A stretch of 64,000 bases of DNA, taken from positions 3,596,001 to 3,660,000 of the forward strand of contig NZ_CP130701.1 of the NCBI RefSeq assembly GCF_030553075.1. Reading direction: 5' to 3'. Under the pieces are notes generated by a model. The model was not told where the DNA came from and did not search any database. It saw nothing but the letters and a program-made list of their open reading frames with translations. Both the position numbers and the translations under genes were made by a program. The DNA comes from Halomonas sp. I5-271120. GTDB taxonomy: Bacteria > Pseudomonadota > Gammaproteobacteria > Pseudomonadales > Halomonadaceae. Below are positions 48,813 to 58,510 of this stretch, one piece after another. Numbering within the stretch: the first letter of the stretch is position 1; each line of letters starts with the position of its first letter.

Positions 48813-51236
48813 ATGATCCTCACCCTCAACCAGCTGGAACGGCATCTGTTCAAGGCGGCCGACATCCTGCGTGGTCGCATGGACGCCTCGGAGTTCAAGG
48901 AATACATCTTCGGCATGCTGTTCCTGAAGCGCTGCTCGGATGTCTTCGAGGAGCGTCAGGAGGAAGTCCGCGAGCAACTGCGCCAGGCCGGCAAGAGCGA
49001 GGTAGACATCGCTCACGTCATCGAGATGACGAGCTGGTACAAGTCCACCTTCTACGTACCCGAGCAGGCACGCTGGGGGTACCTGCTCAAGGAAGCCCAC
49101 CAGGGCGTCGGCAATGCGCTGAACAAGGCGCTGGCGGGTCTGGAAGAGCACAACCCAAGCCTCGCCGGGGTACTGGAGCACATCGACTTCACCCGCAAGG
49201 TGGGCTCCACCACCCTGCCGGACAAGAAGCTACGCGACCTGATCGTCCACTTCAGCGAGTACCGGCTGCGCAACGAGGACTTCGAGTTCCCCGACCTGCT
49301 GGGTGCCGCCTACGAGTACCTGATCCGCGACTTCGCCGACTCGGCCGGCAAGAAGGGCGGCGAGTTCTACACCCCGCGCCCGGTGGTCCGCATGATGGTG
49401 CGGCTGATGGCGCCCGATGAAGGCCACAGCGTCTACGATCCCTGCATGGGCTCGGGCGGTATGCTGATCCACGCCAAGGAATACCTGGAAGAGCAAGGCG
49501 GCGACCCGCGTCGGCTCTCGGTGTTCGGCCAGGAGGCCTCGGGCTCGGTGTGGGCCATCGCCAAGATGAACATGCTTCTTCACGGCATCAGCAGTGCCGA
49601 CCTGCGCAACGACGACACCCTAACCGATCCACAGCATGTCGAAGGCGGCGAGCTGATGCGCTTCGACCGCATCCTCACCAACCCACCCTTTTCCATTGGC
49701 TTCACTCCCAGCCAGCAGTTTCCGGAGCGCTTCCACTACGGCCAGGTACCGGAAGGCGCCAAGAAGGCCGACCTGATGTTCCTGCAGCACATGGTCGCGA
49801 GCCTCAAAGCCGATGGCATGCTGGCCACCGTCATGCCCCACGGCGTGCTGTTCCGCGGCGGCGACGAGAAGCGCATCCGCGCCGGCCTGCTGGAAGACGA
49901 CCTGGTGGAGGCGGTGATCGGCCTGGCCCCCAACCTCTTCTACGGTACCGGCATCCCGGCCAGCATCCTGGTGCTGCGCGGTAAGGGCGCCAAGCCCGCC
50001 GAGCGCCAGGGCAAGGTGCTGTTCATCAACGCCGACCGTGAATACTACGAGGGGCGCGCCCAGAACTACCTGCTGCCGGAGCATATCGAGAAGATCGCCA
50101 GCACCTTCGAGTCCTTCTCGGAGGTGCCCGGCTTCGCCCGTGCCGTGCCGCTTTCGGAGCTACGCGAGAACAACTACAACCTCAACATCCGCCGCTACGC
50201 CGACAACACCCCGCCGCCGGAACCTCAGGACGTACGCGCCCACCTCAAGGGCGGCGTACCGGTGGCCGAGATCGACGCCAGGCGCCCACTATTCAACGCC
50301 CAGGGCCTCGACCCCATGGCGCTGTTCATGCCTCGGGCGAACGACGCCGACTATGTGGACTTCGCCGAGCGGCTTGAAGAGAAACGCGACCTCAAGCCCG
50401 CCATCGAGAGCGACGCCGGCCTGAGCGATAAGGAAGCCCGCGCAATGGCCGCCTTCGAGGCCTGGTGGGCCGAGCACGGCGCCAGCATCACCACCCTTTC
50501 CGGCAACGACGGCCGCCTGACTCAACTGCGCGACGAGCTGCTGGGCAGCTTCACCGCGGCCCTCGAACCCCTGGCCATGCTCGACCGCTTCGCAGTGCGC
50601 GGCATCATTGCCGGCTTCTGGTTCGACAACAAGAACGAGTTCCGCACACTGCAGGCCCGTGGTTGCCTGGGCGTGGTGGACGCCTGGCGCACCTCGATCA
50701 ATAGCCTGTTGGAGGATGAGCAGAGCAAGGCCAATCCGCTGGATCACCGCTTGGTGCACTTCCTGCTCGAGGACTATGTGGCCGAGCTGGAGGAACTCGC
50801 CGCCCGCAAGGCGGAGCTGGACGCCCGGATCAAGGCCGCCGAGGCCAAACCGGAGAGCGACGACAGCGACGACGCGGAAGCCCAGAGCGACGAGGACGAC
50901 GACGCCCCCACCGAGGTTGAGGTCAAGGCCTGGAAGAAGGAACGCACCCAGGTGCGCAAAGCGCACAAGGCCAAGGTAGCGAACTTCGAGACGCGCCTGA
51001 ACCAGGCCGTGGACACCCTAGACGAACCCGCCGCCGCCGAACTGGTGGGTGACATTCTGCACAACGATCTTAAGGGCATTCTCGAGCGTTATATCCGCCA
51101 GCAGCGCCAGCAGGTGATCGCCGCCTTCGAGGCCTGGTGGGACAAGTACCGGGTGACGCTGGCCAACATCGAAGACGAGCGCGACGCCGCCGCCCGAGAG
51201 CTGCAGCAGTATCTGGAGGGGCTGGGGTATGTCTGA
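48813..51236 (+). CDS. hsdM: Type I restriction-modification DNA methyltransferase subunit
   Basis: 807 aa. An HsdM N-terminal helical domain (about 1-130) leads to an N6-adenine methyltransferase domain with the AdoMet motif [10 protein letters not shown] (209-218) and catalytic NPPF (290-293). It methylates adenine at the site chosen by HsdS and protects host DNA. The C-terminal third (about 470-807) is much longer than in E. coli EcoKI and contains an acidic run at about 681-700 followed by a basic coiled-coil stretch. AGGAAA precedes the ATG. It overlaps hsdS by 8 bases. Confidence 0.93.
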   Translation: MILTLNQLERHLFKAADILRGRMDASEFKEYIFGMLFLKRCSDVFEERQEEVREQLRQAGKSEVDIAHVIEMTSWYKSTFYVPEQARWGYLLKEAHQGVGNALNKALAGLEEHNPSLAGVLEHIDFTRKVGSTTLPDKKLRDLIVHFSEYRLRNEDFEFPDLLGAAYEYLIRDFADSAGKKGGEFYTPRPVVRMMVRLMAPDEGHSVYDPCMGSGGMLIHAKEYLEEQGGDPRRLSVFGQEASGSVWAIAKMNMLLHGISSADLRNDDTLTDPQHVEGGELMRFDRILTNPPFSIGFTPSQQFPERFHYGQVPEGAKKADLMFLQHMVASLKADGMLATVMPHGVLFRGGDEKRIRAGLLEDDLVEAVIGLAPNLFYGTGIPASILVLRGKGAKPAERQGKVLFINADREYYEGRAQNYLLPEHIEKIASTFESFSEVPGFARAVPLSELRENNYNLNIRRYADNTPPPEPQDVRAHLKGGVPVAEIDARRPLFNAQGLDPMALFMPRANDADYVDFAERLEEKRDLKPAIESDAGLSDKEARAMAAFEAWWAEHGASITTLSGNDGRLTQLRDELLGSFTAALEPLAMLDRFAVRGIIAGFWFDNKNEFRTLQARGCLGVVDAWRTSINSLLEDEQSKANPLDHRLVHFLLEDYVAELEELAARKAELDARIKAAEAKPESDDSDDAEAQSDEDDDAPTEVEVKAWKKERTQVRKAHKAKVANFETRLNQAVDTLDEPAAAELVGDILHNDLKGILERYIRQQRQQVIAAFEAWWDKYRVTLANIEDERDAAARELQQYLEGLGYV

Positions 51237-52497
51237 GTGGAAATCACTCCAACTTGGCGATCACACCGAGGTCCTTTCTGGCTTCCCCTTTCCATCAGAA
51301 GGCTTTTCACAGGAAGACGGCGTGCCCCTCATCAGAATCAGGGACCTCCTTGCCGGCGAACTTGAAACATACTTTATCGGACCTTATCCCGATGATTTTG
51401 TCATTCATGATGGTGACATCCTTATCGGGATGGATGGCGACTTCAACATCGTTCGCTGGGCCAAGGGGAAAGCACTACTAAACCAGCGGGTATGCAAGGT
51501 TTTTACGTCCACTGCCGAATTGGATGACGGGTACCTCTTCTGGCTCCTCGAGCCCGAGCTTCAGGATATTCACCAGAAAACTCCTCAGACGACCGTCAAA
51601 CACTTATCAGTCAGGGATCTGGCCCAGCTTCGAATTGAAGCCCCTCCGGTCAATGAGCAGCGGCTCATCGCCCGCATCCTCGACACCATCGACGTCCAGA
51701 TCCAGAAGACCGAAGCGCTGATCGCCAAGCTGGAGAAGGTCAAGGAGGGGCTGCTCCACGACCTGCTGACCCGCGGCATCGACGAGAACGGCCAGCTCCG
51801 CCCCAGCCCCGAGCAAGCGCCGGAGATCTACAAGGAGTCGCCGCTGGGGTTGATTCCGAGGGAGTGGAGCGTTAGCTCGGCTGAAGAAGAGTTTGAGATC
51901 ACAAGCGGGATAACGCTCGGCGCCCACCGTCGTCCCAATAAGAGCCCAACTCCGTACCTGCGTGTAGCGAATGTCCATCGTGACCAGCTATTGCTCGATG
52001 AAATTGCATTACTTGAGATGACCCCAGCAGAGCTGGATGCCAGATCATTACTCTTAGGTGATCTCCTAATAGTAGAAGGTCATGCCAACCCCAATGAGAT
52101 TGGCCGGTGTGCAAAAGTAACTTCAGAAGCTGCCGGGCTGACCTTCCAGAACCATCTATTTAGGCTCAGAGCCAATGATCTGTTGCCGGGCTTTACATCT
52201 CTATGGATGAACTCGAATTTCGTCAGAAGCTACTGGAGAGCAACTTGCTCCACCAGCTCAGGACTCTACACCATAAATCGCACCCAGCTTAGCCGTGTCC
52301 CAGTAGCAAAGCCGTCAAGGTTTGAGCAAGAGTTCATTTGTTCGGAATACGACAAAATTCAAATATGGCTAAAAACTGAGGCTGGCCAGCTCGCGAAACT
52401 GCAGCTTCAAAAACAGGGGCTAATGGACGACCTCCTCACGGGCCGCGTACGCGTCACCCCGCTTCTCGGAAAAGACCAGGCCACTACCCCGGCATAG
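51229..52497 (+). CDS. hsdS: Type I restriction-modification specificity subunit
   Basis: 422 aa. Two target-recognition domains (about 1-140 and 205-370) are separated by a helical spacer ([21 protein letters not shown]) and closed by a second, [20 protein letters not shown]. It sets the DNA sequence recognised by the M2S or R2M2S complex. The start ATG lies inside hsdM (ATGTCTGA overlap). Its recognition domains are lower in GC than the neighbouring conserved spacers, as expected for swapped specificity segments. Confidence 0.92.
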   Translation: MSEWKSLQLGDHTEVLSGFPFPSEGFSQEDGVPLIRIRDLLAGELETYFIGPYPDDFVIHDGDILIGMDGDFNIVRWAKGKALLNQRVCKVFTSTAELDDGYLFWLLEPELQDIHQKTPQTTVKHLSVRDLAQLRIEAPPVNEQRLIARILDTIDVQIQKTEALIAKLEKVKEGLLHDLLTRGIDENGQLRPSPEQAPEIYKESPLGLIPREWSVSSAEEEFEITSGITLGAHRRPNKSPTPYLRVANVHRDQLLLDEIALLEMTPAELDARSLLLGDLLIVEGHANPNEIGRCAKVTSEAAGLTFQNHLFRLRANDLLPGFTSLWMNSNFVRSYWRATCSTSSGLYTINRTQLSRVPVAKPSRFEQEFICSEYDKIQIWLKTEAGQLAKLQLQKQGLMDDLLTGRVRVTPLLGKDQATTPA

Positions 52498-52551
52498 ACC
52501 GGGGCTCGCACAACGACACAACACCAAGATTACATCGCAAAGGGAATTGCC

Positions 52552-54390
52552 ATGACCACCTTCGATAGCACCAAGCGCTCGCTGCCCGAGCTGCTCAAGG
52601 ACATCACCAACGGCAAGATTCAGCTGCCCGACTTCCAGCGCGGCTGGGTGTGGGACGACGATCACGTGAAGAGCCTGCTGGTCAGCATCGCTCGCTCCTT
52701 CCCGGTGGGCGCGGTGATGCTGATGGAAACCGGCGGCGAGGTGCGCTTCCAGACCCGCCCGGTGGAGGGCATCGATCCGAACAGCGTCACCAACGACCCG
52801 GACCATTTGATCCTCGACGGCCAGCAGCGCCTCACCAGCCTGACCCAGGCAGTCGGCCTGACCTCTCCGGTGAATACCCGCACCGCCAAGGGCAAGAAGA
52901 TCCGGCGCCACTACTACTTCGACATTCGCACGGCGCTGGAAGGCGAGGATCGCCTGGAGGAAGCCGTGGTGGCGGTGGACGTCAACCGCCAGACCCACAA
53001 GAACTTCGGCCGCGAGGTGGACCGGGACCTCTCCACCCGACAGCTGGAGTGCGAGCAGCTGCTCTTCCCCTGCGACAAGATCCTCGATCCCTCCGATTGG
53101 CTGCAGGATCTATTCCGTTATAACCAGGAGGCCATGGGGGATTTCCTGGAGTTCCAGAAGAAGATCCTCGGCGCCTTCTCCGCCTACCAGCTGCCGGTGA
53201 TCGAGCTGAAGAAGGAGACCTCCAAGGAGGCGGTCTGCCTGGTGTTCGAGAAGGTGAATACCGGCGGCGTGCAGCTCTCGGTGTTCGAGCTGATCACTGC
53301 AAGCTATGCCGCCGAGGGCTACAACCTGCGCGACGACTGGTTCGGCTCCGACATCCGCAAGGTGCCCTCGCGCAAGGCCCGCCTCGAGAATCACGAGCTG
53401 CTGGCAGATGTCGAGAGCACCGACTTGCTCCAGGCCATCACCCTGCTGCATACCCATGAGCGCAAGCATCAGGACCTACTGGACGGTAAGACTGGCAAGC
53501 AGGTGCGCCCGGTCAGCGCCAAGCGTGCCTCGGTTCTCGACTTGCCGCTAGAGGCCTACCAGCGCTGGGCCGATGCCGTGGAGAAGGGTTTCATCGAGGC
53601 CGCCTACTTCCTGAAGGGTGAGTGTTTCTACAGCCGCCGCGAGATGCCCTACGCCACCCAGCTGGTGCCTCTGGCGGCGGTGATGACCCTGCTGGGCGAT
53701 CGCTGGCGCGAACCTCGCATCCACGCCAAGCTCACGCGCTGGTTCTGGAGCGGCGTGCTGGGTGAGCTCTACGGCGGCGCCGTCGAGACCCGCATCGCCC
53801 TGGACCTGGAAGAGCTAATGGTGTGGTTCAAGAACGACAGCGAGCTGCCGCGCACCGTGATCGACGCCTCCTTCGATCCCTCCCGCCTCGAGACCCTGCG
53901 CAGCCGAAACAGCGCCGCCTACAAGGGCATCAACGTGTTGATCCTGCGTGAAGGGGCCAACGACTTCTTCTGGAAGGGCGATATTCAGGAACTGGATAAA
54001 CAGGACGTAGCGCTGGATATTCACCACATCTTCCCGCGTGCCTGGTGCGAGGATCAGGGGCTGTCCTACCGCGTCTACGACGCCATCATCAACAAGACGC
54101 CGATCTCCGCCCGCACCAACCGCATGATCGGGGGTGACGCGCCCTCGGCGTACCTGGCCCGCCTGCAGGACCATAAGCAGGTCCAGCTCGATGACGCGGC
54201 GATGGATGCCATCCTCGAAGGCCACCGCATCCCCACCGAGGCCCTGCGCGCCGATGACTTCAACGCCTTCTACCAGCAGCGCAAGCAGCGCCTGCTCGAG
54301 ATCATCGAGAAGGCCATGGGCAAGAAACCATTGGCAGGGGCGGATGAAGAAGCACCAGTCGCTGCGGATAGTGAGGCACAGACGATCTGA
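52552..54390 (+). CDS. DUF262 plus HNH-type protein, GmrSD/BrxU-like
   Basis: 612 aa. The N-terminal DUF262 domain has LPDFQRGWVWDDDHV (about 24-38) and the nucleotide-binding D89-G-Q-Q-R-L94. The C-terminus has L-D-I-H-H-I-F-P (488-495) followed by a conserved N514 and N524-R, the pattern of the GmrD/DUF1524 His-Me finger nuclease. GmrSD-type enzymes cut DNA with modified bases using NTP hydrolysis. The gene lies 55 bp after hsdS on the same strand. A role as a type IV-like enzyme against phages with modified DNA is inferred. Confidence 0.82.
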   Translation: MTTFDSTKRSLPELLKDITNGKIQLPDFQRGWVWDDDHVKSLLVSIARSFPVGAVMLMETGGEVRFQTRPVEGIDPNSVTNDPDHLILDGQQRLTSLTQAVGLTSPVNTRTAKGKKIRRHYYFDIRTALEGEDRLEEAVVAVDVNRQTHKNFGREVDRDLSTRQLECEQLLFPCDKILDPSDWLQDLFRYNQEAMGDFLEFQKKILGAFSAYQLPVIELKKETSKEAVCLVFEKVNTGGVQLSVFELITASYAAEGYNLRDDWFGSDIRKVPSRKARLENHELLADVESTDLLQAITLLHTHERKHQDLLDGKTGKQVRPVSAKRASVLDLPLEAYQRWADAVEKGFIEAAYFLKGECFYSRREMPYATQLVPLAAVMTLLGDRWREPRIHAKLTRWFWSGVLGELYGGAVETRIALDLEELMVWFKNDSELPRTVIDASFDPSRLETLRSRNSAAYKGINVLILREGANDFFWKGDIQELDKQDVALDIHHIFPRAWCEDQGLSYRVYDAIINKTPISARTNRMIGGDAPSAYLARLQDHKQVQLDDAAMDAILEGHRIPTEALRADDFNAFYQQRKQRLLEIIEKAMGKKPLAGADEEAPVAADSEAQTI

Positions 54391-54482
54391 GCGCTGCCCG
54401 CGCTCATCACCCCTTGGGCAGCAGGATCAGTGCGATCTCATGGAAGGAAGTGCTGCCCTTGAACGGCTAGAGGGAATCAAGG

Positions 54483-55046
54483 ATGAGTGAATATATGGTC
54501 ATCGGGATCGGTGGCGCCGGCCTTCAGCTGGCCTGGCAAGCGCACAGGCTAATGGGCGGTGGCTTCCTGGCCATCAATACCGATGAGGAACCCCTCGCGT
54601 CATTACCGCAGGATCAGCAGCTGGTCATAGGCCCGCAATGCTGCGGCGGCAAAGATGCATCGTCACCGGCGCGGGGCCGCCTAGCCGCGGAGGAGTCGCT
54701 AGCAGACATCAGGGCGCTTCTTCCCCACAGCGGGAAGGTGGTGCTGATGGCCGGGTTGGGTGGTGGCGCTGGTACAGGCGCTCTGACCATCGTGGCCAAT
54801 GAAGTCATCCAGCGAGGGCTTGAGCCGCTCATCTCCGTGACTCTGCCCTTTCGGCTCGAAACTGAACGGCGAGAAGAGGCCTTGGCCGCCTTGAAGGAAC
54901 TGAAGGCAACCGGGGCCGACATCATTACTCACGATCACGCACAGCAACACTTGAACTCGATGGCTCTCGAGTCAGTCTTGCAGACCAGTGCAACGGAGCT
55001 TGCAAGGCGTTCACACGCCTGGATAAAGGGAGAAACAGATGATTGA
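54483..55046 (+). CDS. Stand-alone FtsZ/tubulin-type GTPase domain
   Basis: 187 aa aligned with the N-terminal half of FtsZ in order: G8-I-G-G-A-G13 (first loop), A-I-N32-T-D34, a segment IGP...SSPARGRLAAEES (49-72) matching the FtsZ GANPxxGRxAAEES loop, the tubulin signature G93-G-G-A-G-T-G99 (FtsZ GGGTGTG), and LPFRLETERR (121-130). The base-binding PND-like segment is replaced by THD (149-151). It stops before the T7 catalytic loop and the whole C-terminal domain of FtsZ. It may bind GTP but lacks the parts needed for canonical filament GTP hydrolysis. GAGGG precedes the ATG. It overlaps the next nuclease gene by 8 bases. Confidence 0.82.
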   Translation: MSEYMVIGIGGAGLQLAWQAHRLMGGGFLAINTDEEPLASLPQDQQLVIGPQCCGGKDASSPARGRLAAEESLADIRALLPHSGKVVLMAGLGGGAGTGALTIVANEVIQRGLEPLISVTLPFRLETERREEALAALKELKATGADIITHDHAQQHLNSMALESVLQTSATELARRSHAWIKGETDD

Positions 55047-56280
55047 TGAGACGCTGATCAGCGATGACCTCATGGAAATGGTCGGCCAGGCCCGTGAACG
55101 AGCGAACCAGAGGGGAGAGCGCTTCAACATCTTCTCGATTCTCAAGGTCCACCGTGACGAGGCCGAAACCCACTCACGCTTTCTGCATGAGCTACTGAAC
55201 CCGCAGGGTCGTCACGGCGAAGGCAGTGCCTTTCTGGACCTGTTCCTCGATGGTGTGCTGGGTATCCCAAGCCACGGGGGGCAACACTTTCGGGTGCGCC
55301 GTGAACTGCCCACTGCGGAAAAGCGTCGAGTCGATATGGTCATCGAGTCACCGACCGACATTATCGGGGTCGAGTTGAAGATCGATGCGGCAGACCAGAA
55401 TGCCCAGCTGCATGACTACTATCACGAGCTGCAACGTCGTGCGGAGGGAAGAAAGACCGTCACCCTGGCGTATCTGACCCTAGGGGGAAAGCGGCCATCG
55501 ACCATGAGCCTCAAGGAGTTGAGCGAGGACGATGTGGTCTGCCTGTCGTTCGCGCATCACATCGCAGGCTGGTTGCAGAAATGCATCGATCGCAGCCATC
55601 ACAAGCCGGAGTTAGCGCATGCCATCCAGCAGTATCTTCAATTGATTCGTAACCTGACAGGGAAGGGAGGAACGATGAACGATCTGGTAGCCGGTGAGCT
55701 GAAGGGGGATATGGAACGATTCCAGGAGGCCCTGGAAGTCGAGAAATCCCTTCCCAAGGCCAAGGCCTCTATCCAGGAGGTGTTCTGGAAAGAACTGAGC
55801 GATGCCCTGACGGATGAATTTGGCGTCACGCCGACCGTCTACGGTGGCAAGAATATCAGGGCCATTTCCTCGGACTACTACTCGAAGAACAAAAACAACA
55901 AGCATATCGGGTTCAAGTTGCCGATCGGCGAGGTGGGTAGCAAGGCTGTGTGCCTGTATACCAACCTCTACCATGCCGTTCATTATGGCCTCAGGGTGGA
56001 AGATGAGGCTGGCACTGTTGTCGCAGCCGGGAGCCTGCGAGACGCCTTCCGAGAGCAATGGGGTAAAGGCAATGCTGTGGCAGACAACCATGCTGACTGG
56101 CTGGTCTGTTACTACTTCAACCCGGAGGCAGGCGATGACGAAAAGATCATCAATTTTGACTCATTCAATACTGCTGCCGTAGGCCTGCTGGACGACGAGA
56201 TACGCCGCACACTGATTGCCGATATTGTGGCGCACCAAGTGGAGCTGGCTGAAAAAGCCAAAAAGTTGTGTAGCCAGTAA
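55039..56280 (+). CDS. PD-(D/E)XK nuclease (PDDEXK_4 type)
   Basis: 413 aa. The N-terminal segment NIFSILKVHRDEAETHSRFL (about 30-49) followed by LLNPQGRHGEG and FLDLFL is the family mark, and the catalytic core is D99...E112-L-K114 in a beta-hairpin (RRVDMVIES...GVELKI). A helical C-terminal domain (about 200-413) is of unknown role. It is predicted to cut DNA, or possibly RNA. Its ATG is inside the FtsZ-like gene (ATGATTGA overlap), so the two are translated together. No helicase is fused. Confidence 0.82.
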   Translation: MIDETLISDDLMEMVGQARERANQRGERFNIFSILKVHRDEAETHSRFLHELLNPQGRHGEGSAFLDLFLDGVLGIPSHGGQHFRVRRELPTAEKRRVDMVIESPTDIIGVELKIDAADQNAQLHDYYHELQRRAEGRKTVTLAYLTLGGKRPSTMSLKELSEDDVVCLSFAHHIAGWLQKCIDRSHHKPELAHAIQQYLQLIRNLTGKGGTMNDLVAGELKGDMERFQEALEVEKSLPKAKASIQEVFWKELSDALTDEFGVTPTVYGGKNIRAISSDYYSKNKNNKHIGFKLPIGEVGSKAVCLYTNLYHAVHYGLRVEDEAGTVVAAGSLRDAFREQWGKGNAVADNHADWLVCYYFNPEAGDDEKIINFDSFNTAAVGLLDDEIRRTLIADIVAHQVELAEKAKKLCSQ

Positions 56281-56297
56281 TAGACGCGGAAGAACCG

Positions 56298-57479
56298 ATG
56301 CCAACCTACGGAAATATCCTTCTCAGACAGGACGAGAGCGGCGGCTTCGAGACGGCTCGCAAGGTGCAGCTGGGCTTTACCGACGGCCGCAACGAAGCCT
56401 GGCTGCGCGACCTGCTGGCCGAGCACCCCGACCTGCTGCCGATCGAAGAAGTCGATCCCTCTTTCGCGCCCCTGGTGCCTCTCTGCACCGAGCTACAGAC
56501 CGAAGCCGGGCCGGTGGATGCGGCCTTCATCAGCCCATCGGGCCGGCTCACGCTGGTGGAGTGCAAGCTCTGGCGCAACCCTGAGGCTCGTCGCAAGGTC
56601 ATCGCGCAGATCCTCGACTACGCCCGCGCGGTTTCGCGCTGGAGCTACGCGGACCTCCAGCGGCAAGTGGCCGCGGCAACTGGTCGGAAAGGAAACGCCC
56701 CCTTCGAGGCCGCCCGTGAGCTGCAGCCGGACCTGGATGAGGCCGCCTTCGTGGACGCCGCAGCGCGTGCCCTGCGTGAGGGCCGGTTCCTGCTATTGAT
56801 CGCTGGTGACGGCATTCGCGAGGGCACCAGCGGCATGGCCGAGCTGATCACCCGCAACGCCGCCATGGGGTTCAGCTTCGGGCTGGTGGAAGTCGCCCTC
56901 TACGAGTTCGGTGACCAGGGCCTGGTGGTCCAGCCGAGGGTAGTCGCCAAGACAGAGACCATAGAACGCACTTTCGTTCATGTTCAATCAGGTGACAGCG
57001 GCTCGCTGCACGACATCAGCGACGAAGGCGAAGCTGAGAGTGGCGGCGAGTCCGTCGCGGTAGCCAACGAGCGTGCCTGGTGGGAACCCCTCACCCGCCT
57101 CAGCTTCGATGACCCGGAGCAGGAATCACCGCTCTACCGGCCCCGCAACCACGTCAGGGTGCAACTGCCCTACCCCGGCATCTGGATCACCGCCTACCGC
57201 TCCATGGGAGAGGGTATCTGCGGCGTGTTTCTGACCGGCAAGAAGTCGGAGATCCCGCAGGTACTCGATGTCCTCAATGAAGAGCGGGAGCACATTCTCG
57301 GGGAGTTGCCACATGGCACAAGCGAGCGCCAGCAAAGCGCCCCCGACAGATCAGGGTTCGCGAGCTACGCTCGACTCAATGAGTTCGCAACAGATGACGA
57401 ATGCCGGAACTGGCTGGCACAGCAGCTCAATCACTTCGTCAACGCTTTCAGGCCGCGGCTGAAGGCGATGGCCAAGTGA
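56298..57479 (+). CDS. PD-(D/E)XK-like endonuclease domain protein
   Basis: 393 aa. The core D74...E88-C-K90 with the following KLWRNPEARRKVIAQILDYA (about 90-109) is a restriction endonuclease-like motif, similar to predicted nucleases found in defence loci. A C-terminal domain (about 290-393) lacks recognisable motifs. It starts 17 bp after the PDDEXK_4 gene with GGAAG ahead of the ATG and so belongs to the same transcript. It could act with the FtsZ-like/PDDEXK_4 pair or on its own; nothing in it marks a partner. Confidence 0.7.
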   Translation: MPTYGNILLRQDESGGFETARKVQLGFTDGRNEAWLRDLLAEHPDLLPIEEVDPSFAPLVPLCTELQTEAGPVDAAFISPSGRLTLVECKLWRNPEARRKVIAQILDYARAVSRWSYADLQRQVAAATGRKGNAPFEAARELQPDLDEAAFVDAAARALREGRFLLLIAGDGIREGTSGMAELITRNAAMGFSFGLVEVALYEFGDQGLVVQPRVVAKTETIERTFVHVQSGDSGSLHDISDEGEAESGGESVAVANERAWWEPLTRLSFDDPEQESPLYRPRNHVRVQLPYPGIWITAYRSMGEGICGVFLTGKKSEIPQVLDVLNEEREHILGELPHGTSERQQSAPDRSGFASYARLNEFATDDECRNWLAQQLNHFVNAFRPRLKAMAK

Positions 57480-57630
57480 GAAGAATGGCTGCAGACGATT
57501 GCCACACAAGCTGCAAGCCGCTGTTCAAGGGCACCAACACCAGCAGAATTAACCGCTCAAACTTGATGATCGGAGCGGTCCAGGCGAGGGGTATAGACAT
57601 GCCAATGAGTCACGCAGGAGCAGATTTGGC

Positions 57631-58245
57631 ATGAACCGATATCGTGCCACGGGATTGCAGGGTAGCGCTGAGCCTGGTTCACACGGCCGTGTGATGGCCA
57701 ACAAGATCGGGCTTACCGATCAAGAGAGCCTGGACGAAGCCGAGGCCGAGCTTTTGTTCAAGCTCTATGCGGAGGTGTTCGAGTCATTGGAAGAGGACCA
57801 GCCTCTCGATGTTGCCTTACTGAAGCAGTGGCACCGCCGTTGGCTTGGTAGTCTCTATGACTGGGCCGGTGAAGAGCGACAGGTCAATCTGGAGAAGGAT
57901 GGCTTCCCTTTCGCGGCGGCTGCACAGCTCCCCCCTTTGCTGCGGGATTTGGATAAGAAATGGCTGAGCCAACTGACACCTTGCAATGACATGAGCCAGG
58001 AGGAAACGATACGCGCTATTGCCCAAGTGCATGTCGAACTGATCTTGGTGCACCCATTCCGGGAGGGCAACGGCCGCATCGCCCGCCTTCTGGCAGACGC
58101 CATGGCCTTCCAGTCTGGACTAGGACTACTGGATTATGACGACTGGAGTAAGAACAAGGCGTCCTATATCGGCGCAATCCACACCGGGCTGGCAGGCGAC
58201 TACGAACCGATGGTGGAGCGGGTCAGGCGAGCGGTAGGGACTTAA
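57631..58245 (+). CDS. fic: Fic domain protein
   Basis: 204 aa. The full motif H141-P-F-R-E-G-N-G-R-I-A-R152 is intact, so AMP transfer to a protein hydroxyl is possible. No auto-inhibitory helix with (S/T)xxxE(G/N) is evident near the ends. A separate antitoxin gene on the same strand is not found, but a small antisense gene overlaps its 3' end. It is 151 bp from the preceding nuclease gene and may have its own promoter. Fic genes inside hsd loci are seen elsewhere, with unknown roles. Confidence 0.88.
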   Translation: MNRYRATGLQGSAEPGSHGRVMANKIGLTDQESLDEAEAELLFKLYAEVFESLEEDQPLDVALLKQWHRRWLGSLYDWAGEERQVNLEKDGFPFAAAAQLPPLLRDLDKKWLSQLTPCNDMSQEETIRAIAQVHVELILVHPFREGNGRIARLLADAMAFQSGLGLLDYDDWSKNKASYIGAIHTGLAGDYEPMVERVRRAVGT

Positions 58246-58387
58246 AGCGGGACTTGCCAGAACGCAGTTTCACCTCAATGGCATGACTGGGCTTACCTGT
58301 TTCCACGGCTGTGGATGTGGAAACGGCCTTCAGCAAGGCCTTGCGGCCCACTGTGCGACGTTTCTTGAGCGCTGTCGAAGCTGTCAT
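58223..58387 (-). CDS. Candidate small basic protein antisense to the fic 3' end
   Basis: 54 aa, beginning MTASTALKKRR, with a basic N-terminus and a C-terminus SGKSRFKSLPLA. GAGGAGGG lies just before the ATG, which is a very good ribosome-binding site, and the frame is in sequence that codes for nothing else except its last 23 bases inside fic. The middle has S25-T-A-V-E29-T-G, close to but not matching the (S/T)xxxE(G/N) helix of Fic antitoxins. It might be an antitoxin or an unrelated regulator. I do not recognise its family. Confidence 0.4.
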   Translation of the reverse strand: MTASTALKKRRTVGRKALLKAVSTSTAVETGKPSHAIEVKLRSGKSRFKSLPLA

Positions 58388-58510
58388 GGGTGCCCTCCTC
58401 ATCAGATAAGTATCATTTTACGCGCTTTCCCAAGAACCTGCATTCAGGTTACTACGATAAAGGGCATTCGCTACCATCGAAGAACTTACATCAACCTTTG
58501 GAGCCATGGC

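Noticed and set aside
58283..58510. N-terminal extension of hsdR by 76 residues
   Set aside because: The extra part has no ribosome-binding site, is Cys/His-rich and unlike HsdR proteins, and overlaps the antisense small gene; the ATG at 58511 has GGAG upstream.
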